Below are positions 1 through 14,242 of a stretch of DNA of 64,000 nt, in pieces. Location of the stretch: assembly GCA_023333565.1 (NCBI GenBank), contig JAJKFH010003493.1, forward strand, positions 3,472,001-3,536,000, written 5' to 3'. Within the stretch, counting starts at the first letter, position 1. Each line of letters starts with the position of its first letter. The stretch comes from Puffinus mauretanicus (lineage: Eukaryota; Chordata; Aves; Procellariiformes; Procellariidae). Under the pieces are notes generated by a model that saw only the letters and a list, made by a program, of their open reading frames with translations, was not told the DNA's origin and did no database searches. The position numbers and the translations under genes were made by a program.

Positions 1-514
1 AAACTTGGCATTAACTGTAAGTTTTAACTCCATAACTTTTGTTGATGGTGGGAACCCCTGCAACTACACCTGTATACATCCATATGAAACACTGATGTTT
101 CTAAAGTAAGGGGCCAGTTTCTGATGCCATTACTCACCTTGCCTTGTGTCTCTCAATTGTGAGGGCTAACACACAGTAGGTCTGTTCACATAGTTCAAAT
201 CTGAGTAACATGGCAGAATTTAGTTTAAAAAAAAAAAGTCTATATAGACATGAGAAAATCGTCAACTTTCAGTTTTCATAAGTGATACTATGTAAAGAAA
301 ACTCCTCCTGAATGTCTGGAATGGAGCAGTTTCAAGTGCAGCTCAGGCAGTCACAACAACGACTTACCATACCTGGTGTCTGAGGATCAAAATATCCAAA
401 TTAATATTTTTCTTCCAGCTGACTCTCTCATATAGGTAGACTCTTTTAGCAATTAACTTATGTTATGTGTTTTCTCTCTGTTTATATGTGAAAAATTTGC
501 TGTAGTGGAGTGAG
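1..514. other. gene-free upstream flank, left edge
   Basis: AT-rich non-coding DNA with no recognisable exon, RNA gene or repeat family. The only compositional feature is a short A run near 225-237. Confidence 0.5.
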
Positions 515-649
515 TAGTTATTTAAAAGACGTGTAGATGGGGCCCTTAGGGACATGGTGTAGGGGGCATGGTGTGTTGGATTGACGGTTGGACTCGATGA
601 TCTTAAAGGTCTTTTCCAACCTTACTGATTCTATGATTCTATGATTCTA
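515..649 (+). mobile_element. CR1 LINE 3' end fragment
   Basis: This is a severely 5'-truncated copy of the avian/reptilian CR1 non-LTR retrotransposon, keeping only about 135 bases of the 3' end. The segment TTTAAAAGACGTGTAGATG near 521-539, the stretch GGTTGGACTCGATGATCTTAAAGG near 586-609, and the closing tandem GATTCTATGATTCTATGATTCT (about 627-648) match the reverse complement of the second copy at 4523-5236. The two therefore appear to belong to the same CR1 subfamily. No protein coding remains. The 5' edge is set by where similarity to the other copy stops. Confidence 0.93.
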
Positions 650-3600
650 AGTCAAGAAAGAAATTTGTCCAAATGCTGGAGATCATAATATTTGTTAGTT
701 GAATCTAATGAACATTTGGGTCCTAACCTGTGTGTATTTGCTGAGAATAACTCCCCCTTTTTTTTTTTGCTTTTAAAAAGTAATAAATACAAAACTGAGT
801 TAAAAGCTTTGCTTGTTGTAGATTCATGCTTAATAGTACATGGAGTTTAATTTACATTTTACAGTTGCTCTTAACTTTAATTTTTAAAATATAACTGAGT
901 AAACAAAACTTCATCTGGAAAAAAAGACAAATGAGACTATTTTCTGATAATGAAAGTCAGCAAAGCATAGCCTGATTCCTTGTGATAGCGATAAATATAT
1001 TTGCACTAATGTGCTTAAAAGGCAACTATTAGTTTTTAATGAATGTAAGAGATTTACTTTTTTAGCAGAGCTACTAAAATAATAATCATACATAAAGGAG
1101 TACTTCACACAAGCTCAGGAAATTATATTCAGAGATTTAGCTAGGGAATTTGGTTCTGGTTTGAAAGATAACGTTCATTTATATATACAAAAAATTGCTT
1201 AGTTCATTAGCATACTTTTATTCTGCAGACACTGAAAAGCTTTAATACCCCCAAAATTACTTAGATGTAACTTAGTTTTATGAGTTATCAAGCACTAAAG
1301 ATATAAATAGTATTATTATTCTGTTGCAGCTAGTGCAGTACTGTTCCAGAACACCACTATTGTACAATAGGAGGCATTTTAAAGGGTGGAGTTTTTTTTC
1401 CCCCACCAGTGTACCAGATTAGCTTGATTCTGAGATAATATACTGACTGGAAATGATTTTAAGACATCTGGTGAAGTGCAGACTTTCACATTAAAGCATG
1501 AAAATGTGTCTAATGGGTAGACACTATGTTTTCTGAAGTGATTGATTGATAATCTAATGCAGCACCAATGGAAGATTAGTCAAGTCATTTTAACGACTAA
1601 GAAAAGTGGTCAGATCAAAATGTGTTACCTTCATGCTGGAGACAATCTTCATTTGCTCACGTCTATGAATAGATATGTATATATACGTATATAAAAGTGT
1701 AGTGCCATTGGTGATGGAAACCAATGGAGGTGCAGTTATGAAAAACTGGAATAAGGAAGCAGACATTTGGGCTCTTACCTTAATTTGTAAGAACTCAGCT
1801 GGGTGTCATCAATAGTAGGAGTCACATGGCTACAAGATGCATTGCACTTTGAGTATTTCTCATAAATTGAAATTAATCTCTCGCTGTTCTCCAAAGAAAC
1901 TCATGACATGCTGTAGAGTAATTAATATCAGACAGCAGAGATAAATATCAATACATCAGCAGTGGCATTGATTATTAATGACTCCACAAGGAAATGCTTA
2001 AACTTGGCTGAATTATACACTAAGAAATCCACTGTTAACTTTGTTTTAGCTTTGCATGTCTGTTACTTGAAACTTTATATTAATCACTGTGAGTGTATCA
2101 GATAAAAAGCAGAAACTGGAGAAACAGCGTTGAAAATAATTGCCAGTCTCTGGAAAATTGATTCAAGGGAACTTGGTGGCAACTTTATAGTTGAGAAATT
2201 TGCGCTACAAGTAATACTTTTTGTCTTTACTTGAAATAATAATTAAGAAAAACCCCAACCTGGTACTAGAAAGATATACTCTAAAGAGCTGCTAGCTGTT
2301 AATATCTAAACTGTACTAAGTGATAATATTCTTATGCCAGACTGATAAGCACCTGTACAAAAAATATAGATTGCCAGCTAAATTAGTCTGGCAATCCTGA
2401 TAAGTCCATAGTGAGGTCTATAATGTCTGCTAGGGGCAAAAATGTATTCTGTAAGACTTGCCTACAATCTATATTTTCAGTCTATGCACGTCAATCAAAT
2501 TATTTCAGGAAGGGCTTTAGCTTCTCAGATAGGGAAAATGGCCTTGAAAATTTCCTTCAAATCTCCATGTCCCCAAATCTAACTTTCAGCAGGGTAAAAG
2601 ATGATGCTTCCTAGGTTAAGGCTTTAAAGCTGGCTGGGGCTTTCACGGTGGCCCTAGGTTGGAAGTGAAATTAAAAAAGGGTTTGATCTAATCCTTCTCA
2701 TTCTTATTTTTTATTTTTACTGTTTCCTTCTAAAGAAATAGCATGTTTAAAACTAATGGTGGTTGTATATAAGCAGCAACAGAGGAGTTACCAGAAATTA
2801 CTGTGGCTTGTAATGCAGCAGCCACTTTGGATTATATTCTGTAATCATTATCACATGGTTAAGACACATTCCTAAAGCTGCTCTAAAATGGTTTGCACAG
2901 TCTGGCTCAGCGACATCACACGGGAGTACAAAGGTGATTTTTAAATTCAAGATGGGTTACAGATGGCTTAGACTTACACACAAACTGTATTTGTGTTGGA
3001 TTCTTGCATGGTTTCATGAATAGAAGAGCATTACATATAAAGCTAATGAACTCTCAGTATGCGGTCATGTAGGCAGAATACAAGTGATTATATACTTACA
3101 TAAGAAATTCCAGCATAGGGAAAAATTATTTCTTTTGATGGCCACATATTTTATCCTCAGTAACTTCTTCTGTCTGAAGAATATACATTAAATCTTGTTT
3201 AAGAATGTATGAGGCAGTTTACGTGTATGAGGCATCAAATGAATCTGTCAGAGAGCTGACTGTTGATAAGGTATGGCAACCAATGGCTTGGCAACTCTCT
3301 ATTCGCAAACTTCTTTGCAATCAATACTGTATTAATCATTTAGTTTCTGCCAATTTAAAATGGATATTCTTTCAGGGACTGCATCCAGCATAGTGAAATG
3401 TGATATACCGTCAGCATTACTGTTGCATTGGGAATGGGAAGTAAAACCAGGAAATTTTAAATTGGCCTCCTAGAGCAAGTGTGGCATTTGTCTACCTGAG
3501 TGTAATTCATGCACGGTAAACTGAACATATAGAAATATTTTGTGAGACACTTTCCCTGGGAGATGCCTTCCCTCAGGCAGAAGGATAAAGGCCAGAAAAA

Positions 3601-4522
3601 ATCATACCAATAGCAGCAAATGGCCAGTGCAGTCCTGACTAGACCTTACCAAATAGCTTGCAATAGGAGGCAAGCATAACAGAAAGAGGCTGTTCAATTT
3701 TCCTCTAAGGTATTTCACTTGTTTGGCCCCAGGCATTTGGTTTGGGTTTTGGTTCTTTTGCTTTTCACATGAACACAAAACAAAAATTCACATAAATGAA
3801 ATAGTTGAAGGAACAATGGTTACTGACCTGAAAGGGGGGGAAATGAGTGCACTTTTCTAGTATGATTCATGTTAACAGCATAATTTGAGAACTGAAGTCC
3901 ATTGCTTTGCCATATATCATAAGAGAAATTATTTTCTCATAGAAATGGAGGAGAGCCTTTAGAATGACAAATGTTTTCTTGTGATGACCTTCTCCCACAT
4001 CCTTTTCTTCCAAGTTTAAAAGGCAAGAAGGTGCCAGTAGAGGTAGTAATTATTATAAATCTGGTCTCTGGAGGCGCTCTCGTATGTGCTTGTATTTAAT
4101 AAATTGTTGTCTTCTCTGCCTCTTCCAAAGCAATATTAAAAGTGTTTTGTGTGCGTATTTTTTCTTTTTTTTTTCTTTTCTTTGTCTGATCCTATTGCAA
4201 GGCAGGTCTGTGGATTGCTCTGTTGGCTCCCCATGTTCTTCACAGGAGCAGAAGACCGAGATGGACATTAATGCCACTCTATGGCCATGTCTAAACAGAC
4301 GTCCCTTGTAATTGTTGATTTCACTGTTCACTTTCAAGTATGCTACATTTGGATCCATATTGCACAGCTTATCACTGTAAACTTTTCCATGCCTTTTGTA
4401 CAAGTGACTTGCTGGTGCTACCAGCAATTTTGCAGCTACTTGATATGTATCAAGCTCAAGTTAATCAATTTTGTGTTTGTAGAGTATCAGGATAAAACCC
4501 ATCTATGTGAGCCTTCCTGACT
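650..4522. other. gene-free upstream flank
   Basis: No gene is supported here. Short open frames (up to 124 codons) have no recognisable domain and no splice-site pattern. An alternating AT stretch with near-dyad symmetry, ATATGTATATATACGTATAT, lies at about 1673-1692. The rest is unremarkable AT-rich sequence. Confidence 0.5.
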
Positions 4523-5236
4523 TAGAATCATAGAATAGAATCATAGAATCATTTAGGTTGCAAAAGACCTTTAAGATCATCAAGTCCAACCGTAAATCTA
4601 ACACTGCCAAGTCCACCACTAAACCATGTCCCTAAGGACCACATCTACACGTCTTTTAAATACCTCCAGGGATGGTGACTCAACCAATTCCCTGGGCAGC
4701 CTGTTCCAATGCTTGAAAGCCCTTTCAGTGATGAAATTTTTCCTAATATCCAATCTCACCCTCGCCTGGTGCAACTTGAAGCCATTTCCTCTCATCCTAT
4801 CGCTAGTTACTTGGCAGAAGAGACCAACACCCACCTCGCTACAACCTCCTTTCAGGTAGTTGTAGAGCGTGATGAGGTCTCTCCTCAGCCTCCTCTTCTC
4901 CAGACTAAACAACCCCAGTTCCCTCAGCCGCTCCTCCTAAGACTTGTTCTCCAGACTCTTCACCAGTTTCGTTGCCCTTCTTTGGACATGCTCCAGCACC
5001 TCAATGTCCTTCTTGTAGTGAGGGGCCCAAAAGTGAACACAGTATTCGAGGTGCAGCCTCACCATTGCCAAGTACAGGAGCACGATCACTTCTCTAGTCC
5101 TGCTGGCCACACTATTTCTGATACAGGCCAGGATGCTGTTGGCCTTCTTGGCCACCTGGGCACACTGCTGGTGCACGTTCAGGTCCTTTTCCGCCAGGCA
5201 CCTTTCCAGACACTCTACCCCAAGCCTATAACTTCT
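4523..5236 (-). mobile_element. CR1 LINE, 5'-truncated, with internal deletion
   Basis: This is a CR1 copy read on the minus strand. The low-coordinate end carries its 3' terminal repeats, AGAATCATAGAATAGAATCATAGAATC. Translated on the minus strand it gives the C-terminal part of CR1 ORF2 in two frames. About 4937-5176 includes [18 protein letters not shown] and [13 protein letters not shown], and 4619-4912 includes [12 protein letters not shown] and [21 protein letters not shown]. The frame changes between them, at about 4913-4936. Compared with the CR1 consensus as I remember it, a stretch around 5180 seems to be missing, where the host-side reading passes directly from CACGTTC to AGGTCCTTTTCCGCC. 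The copy is inactive. The large + strand open frame over it is only the antisense shadow. Confidence 0.95.
4619..5176 (-). pseudogene. CR1 ORF2 C-terminal remnant (frameshifted)
   Basis: This is the coding remnant of the copy above. It corresponds to the region after the reverse transcriptase catalytic core, the CR1 C-terminal domain with its conserved [32 protein letters not shown] block. It survives as two overlapping segments in different frames and has no catalytic motifs, no endonuclease and no promoter. It is presumably a dead fossil of retrotransposition and not an expressed gene. Confidence 0.9.
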
Positions 5237-8200
5237 TTGAGCAATTACTTCTGAGAACTATTTGGCTATAGTTTATGCTCCATTCTGTTCTTTATTACAT
5301 ACCTTAAATCATTTTCTTATACCATGCTCTTGGAGAGCGCTTGTGATGCAGAGGCACAGATCAATGCAACAGCATGGCTTCAGCTCTTCTCTGGGAAGTT
5401 TAAAAGGGCAGCCCGATGTTTCTCTCTTCACCAATGGAAGCATAATAAAAATGTGTAATGAACTGCTGGTTTTTAGAGAACTTAGAGATCCAATAACAAA
5501 GATGGATAATCTTTGCGGTTTTGGTTCCTCTTTTGATAGAGGATGGCAAAAATGTTTGTCCACAGAGATAACTAGAGAAGGTAGACAAAAAAAAAATCCA
5601 CTAGCAGTTGGGGTAGTCTGTGCGTTTGAGCAAGCTTAAGTGAAGGTCTTGTTTGCATAGTTTGGCTTGAAGGCTGATGGTTTTTTTTTTTTTTCATGCT
5701 CTTGTCCAATAGTCACAGGAGGGGTGGGATGATTTGTAAGGAATTCTAGGCTTCTGCATTTCAGAAGCACACCTGACCCAATTGTTTATTCTTTCTTTAA
5801 CATGGGAGGGGGAACTAGACACTACTGGACACTTGCAAGGAATGATTCATCATGCCTGTTTTGGAGTGTACTGTAGGCTGAGCTGATGGTGTTGTACAAG
5901 TGCCAATTGTTTCTGCTGGCAATAAGGGAAGTCTAGGGGGCTAGCTCAGAGGCAGACAGCGTGAACACCTAAGGCTGGCCATTGGTATTCTAATGTACTC
6001 TCTGGAGCTCATGATCCTACAGATGTAGCCTTTCCTATGCTCACATGTAGGGCAAATGAAATGATTACGTTGCTTTGAAAGAAAGCTACATGCACTCTCA
6101 ACAACTGTGTCTATCCATTTTGTGGACTATTGTTTTGTAGGTAATATTGAATAACAAAATAGGTATTACTGTATGAGTTGTTTGTTCCAAGTCTGGCAAC
6201 TTTTTTTTTCATGAGGATTTCCTTTTAGTTCAAAGTTTATCAGAAGCTTATTTTTTCATATCCTCATTGGAGCTAACGCAGTCCACGTGTCAGCCTGAGT
6301 CACCACTGTGACTGTGAGATTGTAGTACCTGACATGAGATGATTCAACAGAGGCAGCAGATGTTCTTCGGAGGGTTTTGTTTCTGATCCAGATTTATAAA
6401 GAATATTTTGCAGAAGTTATATGAACCACACTTACATACAGAAAGTCTAGTCATGGCTGAAAATCTGTAACTCGGTGCCATGATTAGTTTCCAAATATGC
6501 GAGGTATTCAACAGAAACACGTAACTTACACGTGGCATGTCATTTTATGTTTACCATCAGCTCCCTCTCTTTACAGATTACAAGTAAGGACCAAGGCCAA
6601 CACTGCCAAAGAATTTTATGGTTGTTTAGATGGCAATTACCTAGGTGCAGAGAGAGTTGCTCAGGTGATATAAGCCGTCTGGGCATTTTTCGTGGCTGTT
6701 AACAAAAATTAAGTGGTGAAGTTCCTGAAGAAAGTGGGAGCTAGAGTCTTTCATGCCTTATGTGCACTTACGTGTTACGTACTCTTAAAATTATATACCC
6801 CTGCTTATTGTTGGGTGGACTTTTAAACAGACAGTTGCCCAGAAGCAAGCCTGTGGTATATGTCTTTACAGCATATTCTGACAGCAAACCGTGACATTCT
6901 TCTTTCTCAAGTAATAGCTGTTCCGGTTGGTTACTCTTTGCATATCTTCTGTAAGATGACCTAATACAGCAAAAAAAAAAAAAAAACCATAATCCAGGTT
7001 TTAATATAACTTATAAGTACAGTAAATATAACAGTAATATAACTTATAAATACAGTAAAGCCAAGTTTACTTTGATTTTTTGAAACTGTTTTGCATGACT
7101 TTTTTTTCTTAATGCTGTGGAAAGTGAAGACAGTGGTAAGAGATCCAGTTTTCCTTTAAATTGGTTGAAACCTGTGGAAGTGGGATTATCTTTTAAATTA
7201 TCAAACACTTCTTGAAAGAACTCAAATCCCAAAAGCATATAGAATACTTGAATGTCAATATTTGCAATGAGATCTGTTTATAAACATACTGATATGTTTG
7301 CTTATCTGTATACTCCACATCTGAGAAACCTTCCAAAACCATCTGGCCTATGCTTTAACTGTTGGAAATGTCGTAGAATCCAAAATTGTGTAGAAAGTGC
7401 CCTTTTTGGCCAAACCCATATCCCTTTTTGGACACATTTGTGCCAGAGCAGATGTGGTGTGCAGCTGAACACTATTTACTGCATGGGAACATCCAGCTGA
7501 TCAAAATTTCCACACTGTGACTGCAATAATCCTTCATTTCTGTTGTTTATCTGAGATCCACCCTACTAGTGAATCTGATAGGGGGATTTAGCGTGGGTAT
7601 TGAAGGGGAGATTTATTGTCTTTAGAAAAATAGCTAAGATATTAGCAGGACTGCAATAATACACTTTTGAGCCAGACTTTGATAAGTAGTGCTGTTATTA
7701 AGGAAGACTTTTCATGGCAATGTTTTTGCTTAGACTCTCTGTATGTTTACAGAACGGTTGGCCATGGATACTGCATGTTGGAAACACTGTCTTACTCATT
7801 TGCTAACATCAAGGTGTCATGTGAGATTTTTCACACACTGATCTGGTTTCCTAGAGTTTAAGAATTAGAAAGGATGTGAAAATCTGCATGCCTTTGTTAG
7901 ATGTGTATATTTTTTCATTTTTCATTAGGTAGATGATGAAAGTCTATGTAATACTTCCTTACGATCCTCCTAATTAGAATTGGTCTTTCGTGCATTTCAA
8001 GAGCTTCATTCAAGTGCAGGTGGAAGGCAGACTTGGCTTGATTGACTGTAAAATGCTTCCACATTTAGATGTGTTCTGTGAAATAAATATGACAGAAAAA
8101 AATATCCTTTGATTGTGTCTGAAAATGCAGTTATCACTGCCATAAGTGTGAGTGTGAGAGAGAGGGGAGAATGACAGGAGGGGGGAAGATTCAGAAGAAG

Positions 8201-10594
8201 AGAGAGAAATCATGAGATGAGGGACAAAGAGAGCTCCAGAAAATGCTTAAAAAAACCCTACCAAACAAGCAAAAACCCCATAAGAACAAAACATGTACTG
8301 AATGAGTCAAATTAGGTAGTAAACGAGTCATAAGATAGAAAGAAAAAGAACTTCCATACACAGATAGCATGCCTCATAACTGTATTTCTGCTGTGAAAAA
8401 TTTTAATTAAGGTAATGTTGCTATGTTCCGGGGTATACGCTAAAGTACTGTGTCCAGAGAAAAAAATGCATAGGGATGCATTTCCCTATCTTACAGTTTC
8501 TATAAAACAAAATATTGATGCTTTCAAAAAACTGTTAATTTATTTTTTCTTTAAATGCTGTGTAAGAATATGCTCCTGTCAAGGCTTTACGGAAAATAAA
8601 TACAATGCAGTATATTGAAAATGGATTCCTGAGGAAGATCAATAAATGCTGTATGCAGCAGAATGAAGTTATCAAAATGCAAATATTTTAAACAAAACAG
8701 AATTTAACAATTGCCAAGATAAGCTATTCCCTCAAAGCACACTAAAGACATTTCCTAGTTTACATAATGTAATTAAATTCAAGCCTGAAGAATTCAAATT
8801 CGTCCCAAAGACATTATTGGCAATGTGATTTAATGTGGTGATAAGGATGAAAATGTAGCATGTTTGAAGGCCACAAGAGTATTATAAAATTACATTTGAA
8901 AGCTGACAACAATTGTTTGCAAGCATTTTTTTGAAGACTACTCAATAGTGACATAATGAACAGAAGACCTTTTCCACGATTAACAGCACAAGCTCCTCCC
9001 GACACAATTTGGGTCAAGTTCACCCCAATGTAACTTCCATAGTGTCACTGGAGCTATACCAGGAGAAAATGACCCTTTTTTGTCTTGTGGGAAAAAAAAC
9101 CCCACAACCCCAAAACAAAACCAAAAACCCAAACATGTAAGTGAACAGAGTGTAAGGAAAATGTGAGTCAGTGCTTTCTTACAACATAGTAAACCATTTT
9201 GTTTATATTCCTTCAGCAATATGAGAGGCGCGTACAGGTTTTATGTACGCTGCTTTCTCATAGTTGGCTTTATTCTTTATATGATGGGGGACAGTGTGGG
9301 CTGAATGCTGCCCTAGAGACAAGAGCTCCAGGGGTTCAGCCTTTTTTCTGTCTCTAACTAATCTCTCTAATTATATTTTAAACCCACATTTCATCTGCAA
9401 AACAGGGAGATACTATTTCCCATCTTGTAAGATCAGCTAGTTGAAAATGCAACAGAGCTTGCAAAAATATTAATATTATATCATAAATGTTAATGTCCTT
9501 TGATCCTTTTGTATTATGAGTGCCTCAAGTCCGGTAAATTAGGACTTCATCAGTCAGCATACAGAAAGAATAATTCGGTGAAGCATATCTTGGCACTGGT
9601 GGGGGACATCTCAAAAGGTGCCAATGTTTTGCTGTTGATGAGCGAGGGTCATTTAGCTTTCTGCGTTGAAAGGGTCTTTAACTAGGATTAAAAAGGGAGA
9701 GAACTATTTGGATAGTAATGCTTCCTACTGGAGAAGCTTTACAGTCAAACTGCGCCTCTTGAAAGGATTTATTTGTTCCTTAACAACTTCATGGTGTGAC
9801 CCCTGATTGACAGTGAAGTGGTATTTATAGTATTAGCCAGTCATCAGAAATGACTAATTATGCCTCCCTTGGAATGTACATGCTTTGATGACTCATGTAA
9901 TATGCTCTCATTATCTTACAATTTGGTATCTCTGATATGTTTAAAAATATATACATATGTATAGTAGTGGTACTTAACATCTGCCTTTCTTAAAGTTCCA
10001 TAAATTAAATATTTTGTAATTTTTAGGTAAAAAATGTTGCATCTCCTGTGGTGTCCCCTTTCAAAGTAGTAGGTGTTTCTCGTTCAGTCAGTTGCTCTTG
10101 CATTTGTCATTTTACAGAATCTTTTAGCAGGCTTGAATGCACGTAAGTAAAGGAAAAAAGATCAAAGGCTAATCCATTAGTAGCCTCTCAGATCTGACCT
10201 TCCCTTAGAAAATATTCTATGAGAAGTTTAAAATGACTCTTTACAAAAGGGTAAAAGACTATAGCAGAAAAATTATGAAATACGTAGTATGTGCAACAGC
10301 AGGACCAAACCACTGGTTCTCATCTGCTTCTCAACTGGAAAATCAGATTAAGTAGTCACGTAATATGTAAAGAACAACTGCTTCTTTAAGTTTCCTATTT
10401 GTATAATGCTAGGTAGTACTTTACGTAACTTTCTTCTAAAGAAACCCTGAAAGTACTCATCATAAAATACTACCTGAAAGCCTCTAAACTGTGCTCTTCT
10501 GTGATTATTGTTGCCTTAAATTTATCTGAATCTCTGTAATTTTCTGGTTTTTAAATTAAAAATTATCTAACTCCAATGAAAAGTCAATAAATAA

Positions 10595-10616
10595 TTTTTT
10601 TTTTTTTTTTTTTTTT
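10595..10616. repeat. poly-T tract (T22)
   Basis: This is an uninterrupted run of 22 T. No flanking element is recognisable, so it cannot be assigned to the tail of a retroposed copy. Confidence 0.95.
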
Positions 10617-13600
10617 AAGTACAATGTATTTTGCCTCCCTCCACTGTGCCCAGCCTGGCACTTAAGAATAACTTACACACCCCATTTTATTATTTATCAA
10701 AAAAATGCCTATGAACAGGAAGCTATCTACCAATTTTATGGTAAAGTTTCCCAGTCAGGAATTGTATTTTAACAGTGTGCTTGCATTTTTATCCCAGGAA
10801 AAAAAACAGTAGCCTAATAAGTAGGTTACCTGGATGTTGGGGACCGTTTTAATTTCTTGTTTGTCTTGATTCAGACCAAGGCATTTCCCTTTGGTCTTCC
10901 CTATCCTTGGTGACCCATTGCCACAAGAGAGCTATCCTGAAGATGGTCTTTTGTAGTTTGTCCTAGTGGAGTCTTTATTTGTAGATCTAAACATTCGTAG
11001 CATCAGACAGAAGTTGATAATATTACAAGCTTATTAAAGCACTCACCCTAGGTGTCTAGGAGGCAGTAGTCCAAATTCCTCTAAAGAATGGATGAGGACA
11101 GGTGATGGGAGGTAAAGCATGTACTATGGAACCGTGGGTATTAATCCTTGCATAAGGGGAATGAGCTTTAGGTAGTCTGCAGGACTGCTGGTTAACCTCC
11201 AGCTGGGACTAATCTACCCATCTTTCAGGTGGCTCCAATGGACTTCTACTCAGTGGAAGACCCTCTCCAAGGACCTTGACTAAAACCATGGTTCATTCTT
11301 ATTCTTCCCCTATGCATTGGTTGGGATATTCAACAAAGATGGGGAAAAAAGAGGTTTCTAACTTGACTAGAACAGTTATGAGGCCCAGAAGACAGAGGTG
11401 TAACCAGTCATGACAAATTTTTATGCCCAGCAGCAAAGAGCAGGAATCCACTAGGACTTTACTAAGGACAATTCCTAACACTAATCACACTGTAATCTGC
11501 TAAAATTTTGACCATTATAATTTAACTTCTTCCTCATTCTCATCAAATGTCTCTGGGGTACTGAACAGAAAGTAAAAAAAAATACAATAGAGTGCAAATT
11601 TTATCATCTTAATTCTAAAATTTGATTGGCCTCATATTCAATGGTGAAAAAAAGATTACCTTGTTGAGCAGGAATGAGAAAGAAAGAAGTGGAAACAGGA
11701 ATCCTAATGTGGCTATTTACCTCTGCAACAAGTTGATTATGCATCTGAGAAAGCATCTAGCATTGTCATGTTACACTGCATGCATATGTGTGTGCATATG
11801 GCTGAATATAAATATATGTCTGTATGAGCGTGTGTGCATGCTTTATGCAACACTGCACTACTCGTGCACGGCACTTCCTGAATTTGTTCTTAAAGTCATT
11901 GGTTTTAAGGGATGTAAATGAAGATGAAACATGGCCCAGTGGATTTTAATGTATAGACAGTTACTCTTGGTAAAAATAATTACTTGATTAAATGGTGGAC
12001 AGTGATCAAGGAAGGAAATGGTAGATAAGTAATGAAAAGTGTATCAGTACAAAAAGTATCAACAGCTTATAGAACATGATAAATTATCTTTAGCGGGATA
12101 AAACAGGCACTGCAGACTTTTGCATGAAATGGTTTTACTGAGGCTTTCTATTTCTTACACTATTTTCCAGGAAAGCTTTTCTGTCAGTGATGCAGTTTTC
12201 TGTTGCACAAAACTAAACTGCCAAATCACTGCAACCCACAGATGGGCTAGAAATCGCTTTTACATTGCAGTCAAGTCTGTCTGAGCAGTCAGAACAAAAA
12301 TGTTCATGAAATCACAATCACTTTTTTTTACATACGGAGAAAGCAGAGGGTCTGCAGATGAAGTGAGCATTGCAGTCCAGCGTACCATCATGCATCTTCA
12401 TGAAAAACTCATCTTCTGTTCTGCTATCTGCAGACCATTCCTCAGTGCTGGGCAGAGATGCAGACCCCTACAACTCTACAGCCAGCTTTTCCTCCTCTAA
12501 CACCCCCAAGCTGAGATGGTGTCGGCATAACACGGTTCTTCTCTCCAAGATGAATTCATAGATATTCAGTACGCTTGGAACAATTGTCTCATATCTACAG
12601 AGTCCGGAGATATGGCAGATATGGCTGGGGCTTTCAAACTTAGCTGAAATTCTTTCAGTTGTTAATGCTTTGTAGGAATATGAAGTTAAGGCAGAATGCA
12701 CGCCTTCATTTGTGGTATACCATTCATCTATATAGTGCAGAGAAGAAAAAACTCTGTGAGGTAAGGACTTAGTCGAGTATTTTCTGTCTCTACATCCATA
12801 TTTAGGCACCTAGAGTAACTAGGCTTATTTTTAGAGGTACTGAGTGGCAAACTGACTAAAAATCAAGTCACTGAATTATCTAAAAATAGCAGCAGTACTC
12901 TATTTAGGCTATCGTATTTCAGAATTATTAATTTCCTAATTATTTTGGCATAAATACAGTTGGAAAGTATTTGTATTGAGATCGACTCTGAAAAGTGCAT
13001 GTTGAAGAGAGAGCTTGGCTTTGGGATACAGTCTTTTTGTTCTGCTGTGGAAAACAGACAGAATTACTTACAGGCTGCTATTATGACAGGGTATTTTAAA
13101 GCCTGATAATTAAGTTCAGAGGTATGGCAGATCAAAAGGAAACCGTAAAGGAAAAAGATGTAACAAGAAAGTCAGGAACAAATACAGACAGGATTTTTTT
13201 GCTGTACATGTCATTCTCAATTAGAATGGCAGGAGGCTTTGTCAATAAGATCAAAAGGTGAGAACAGAGATGAAAACTCTCCTTTTACTGTTAATTATTA
13301 TAAACCAAGTAGGAATGTATTTGAACACTATTGGCAGAGTGCTAAAAAGCAGTAACTTTCCCCACCCACCCTTCTCGGAGAAGAGTACTGGAGCATTTGA
13401 AATTTAAAAGCAATCGTTTCTGGGTTATTTTAACATTTTTTTCTTTTCACTATTAACACTAAATGGCTATATCATCTAACAGCCACTTTCTGATGTGCTC
13501 CCATTTTTTTCTTGAAGGTAAGCATGAATAGCATAAATTAATCCTCAGGGATTTTAGTGGAACATGGTTATTGTAGGATGCCAGCTTGGTCATTCAGGAG

Positions 13601-14207
13601 TGGTACTTTCCTCTGTGCCAGACATTTTTGAGACAGGCATTTCTGATCTTTGGTTTTTTGCATAGGATGAAATATTGAGGCATTGTGTGGTCATTTAAGA
13701 GCCCAGGAAATTTTCTCAAGCACTGGGGAAGCTAATGTTATAGTTAATTCCTCAGGAGATAATTCAATTCTTCTTGTATAAATTTCATGCTGGTTTCACT
13801 TGCAGGTGTTCTTCATGTTCTGTTCTAAATTGCTGCTTAGTGTTGCTGAGCACAGTTGGTAGTTGCTGTGATGATCTCAGATGGAGCCAGATTTCAATGG
13901 GTATGAGTGATCTGCAGAGGTCCCAGATCTTTTAAGAGGTTTGGAAACCTTGGCTGGGATTCAGCTCGCATTTCTCGGAGTATGTATAGTTAGGTGTATG
14001 TGTATAGGTATCTACGAGTGAATTAGGTGTCTAAGCTCTCCTTTTGATCCGTGAAATTCTAGTCAATATAGTTAATGGAGCTTGGAGAGCTACTAGGCCA
14101 ACCAAAGTTGATGTCTACTTGCAGATGTGATAAATAACTCTTCTAACTTTGTTGACTGCATCAATTTTCTCTCCGTTGACTGTGATGGGAAGTTAGACAT
14201 CCAGCTC

Positions 14208-14242
14208 GCACCCACATATACAGGTAGGCACCCACATATACA
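14208..14242. repeat. short tandem duplication, 20-bp period
   Basis: The 15-mer GCACCCACATATACA occurs at 14208-14222 and again at 14228-14242, separated by GGTAG. This is a simple two-copy local duplication. Confidence 0.9.

Noticed and set aside
4709..5254. 181-codon open frame on the + strand
   Set aside because: It lies antisense over the minus-strand CR1 at 4523-5236. The minus strand gives recognisable CR1 ORF2 residues, and this translation has no domain.
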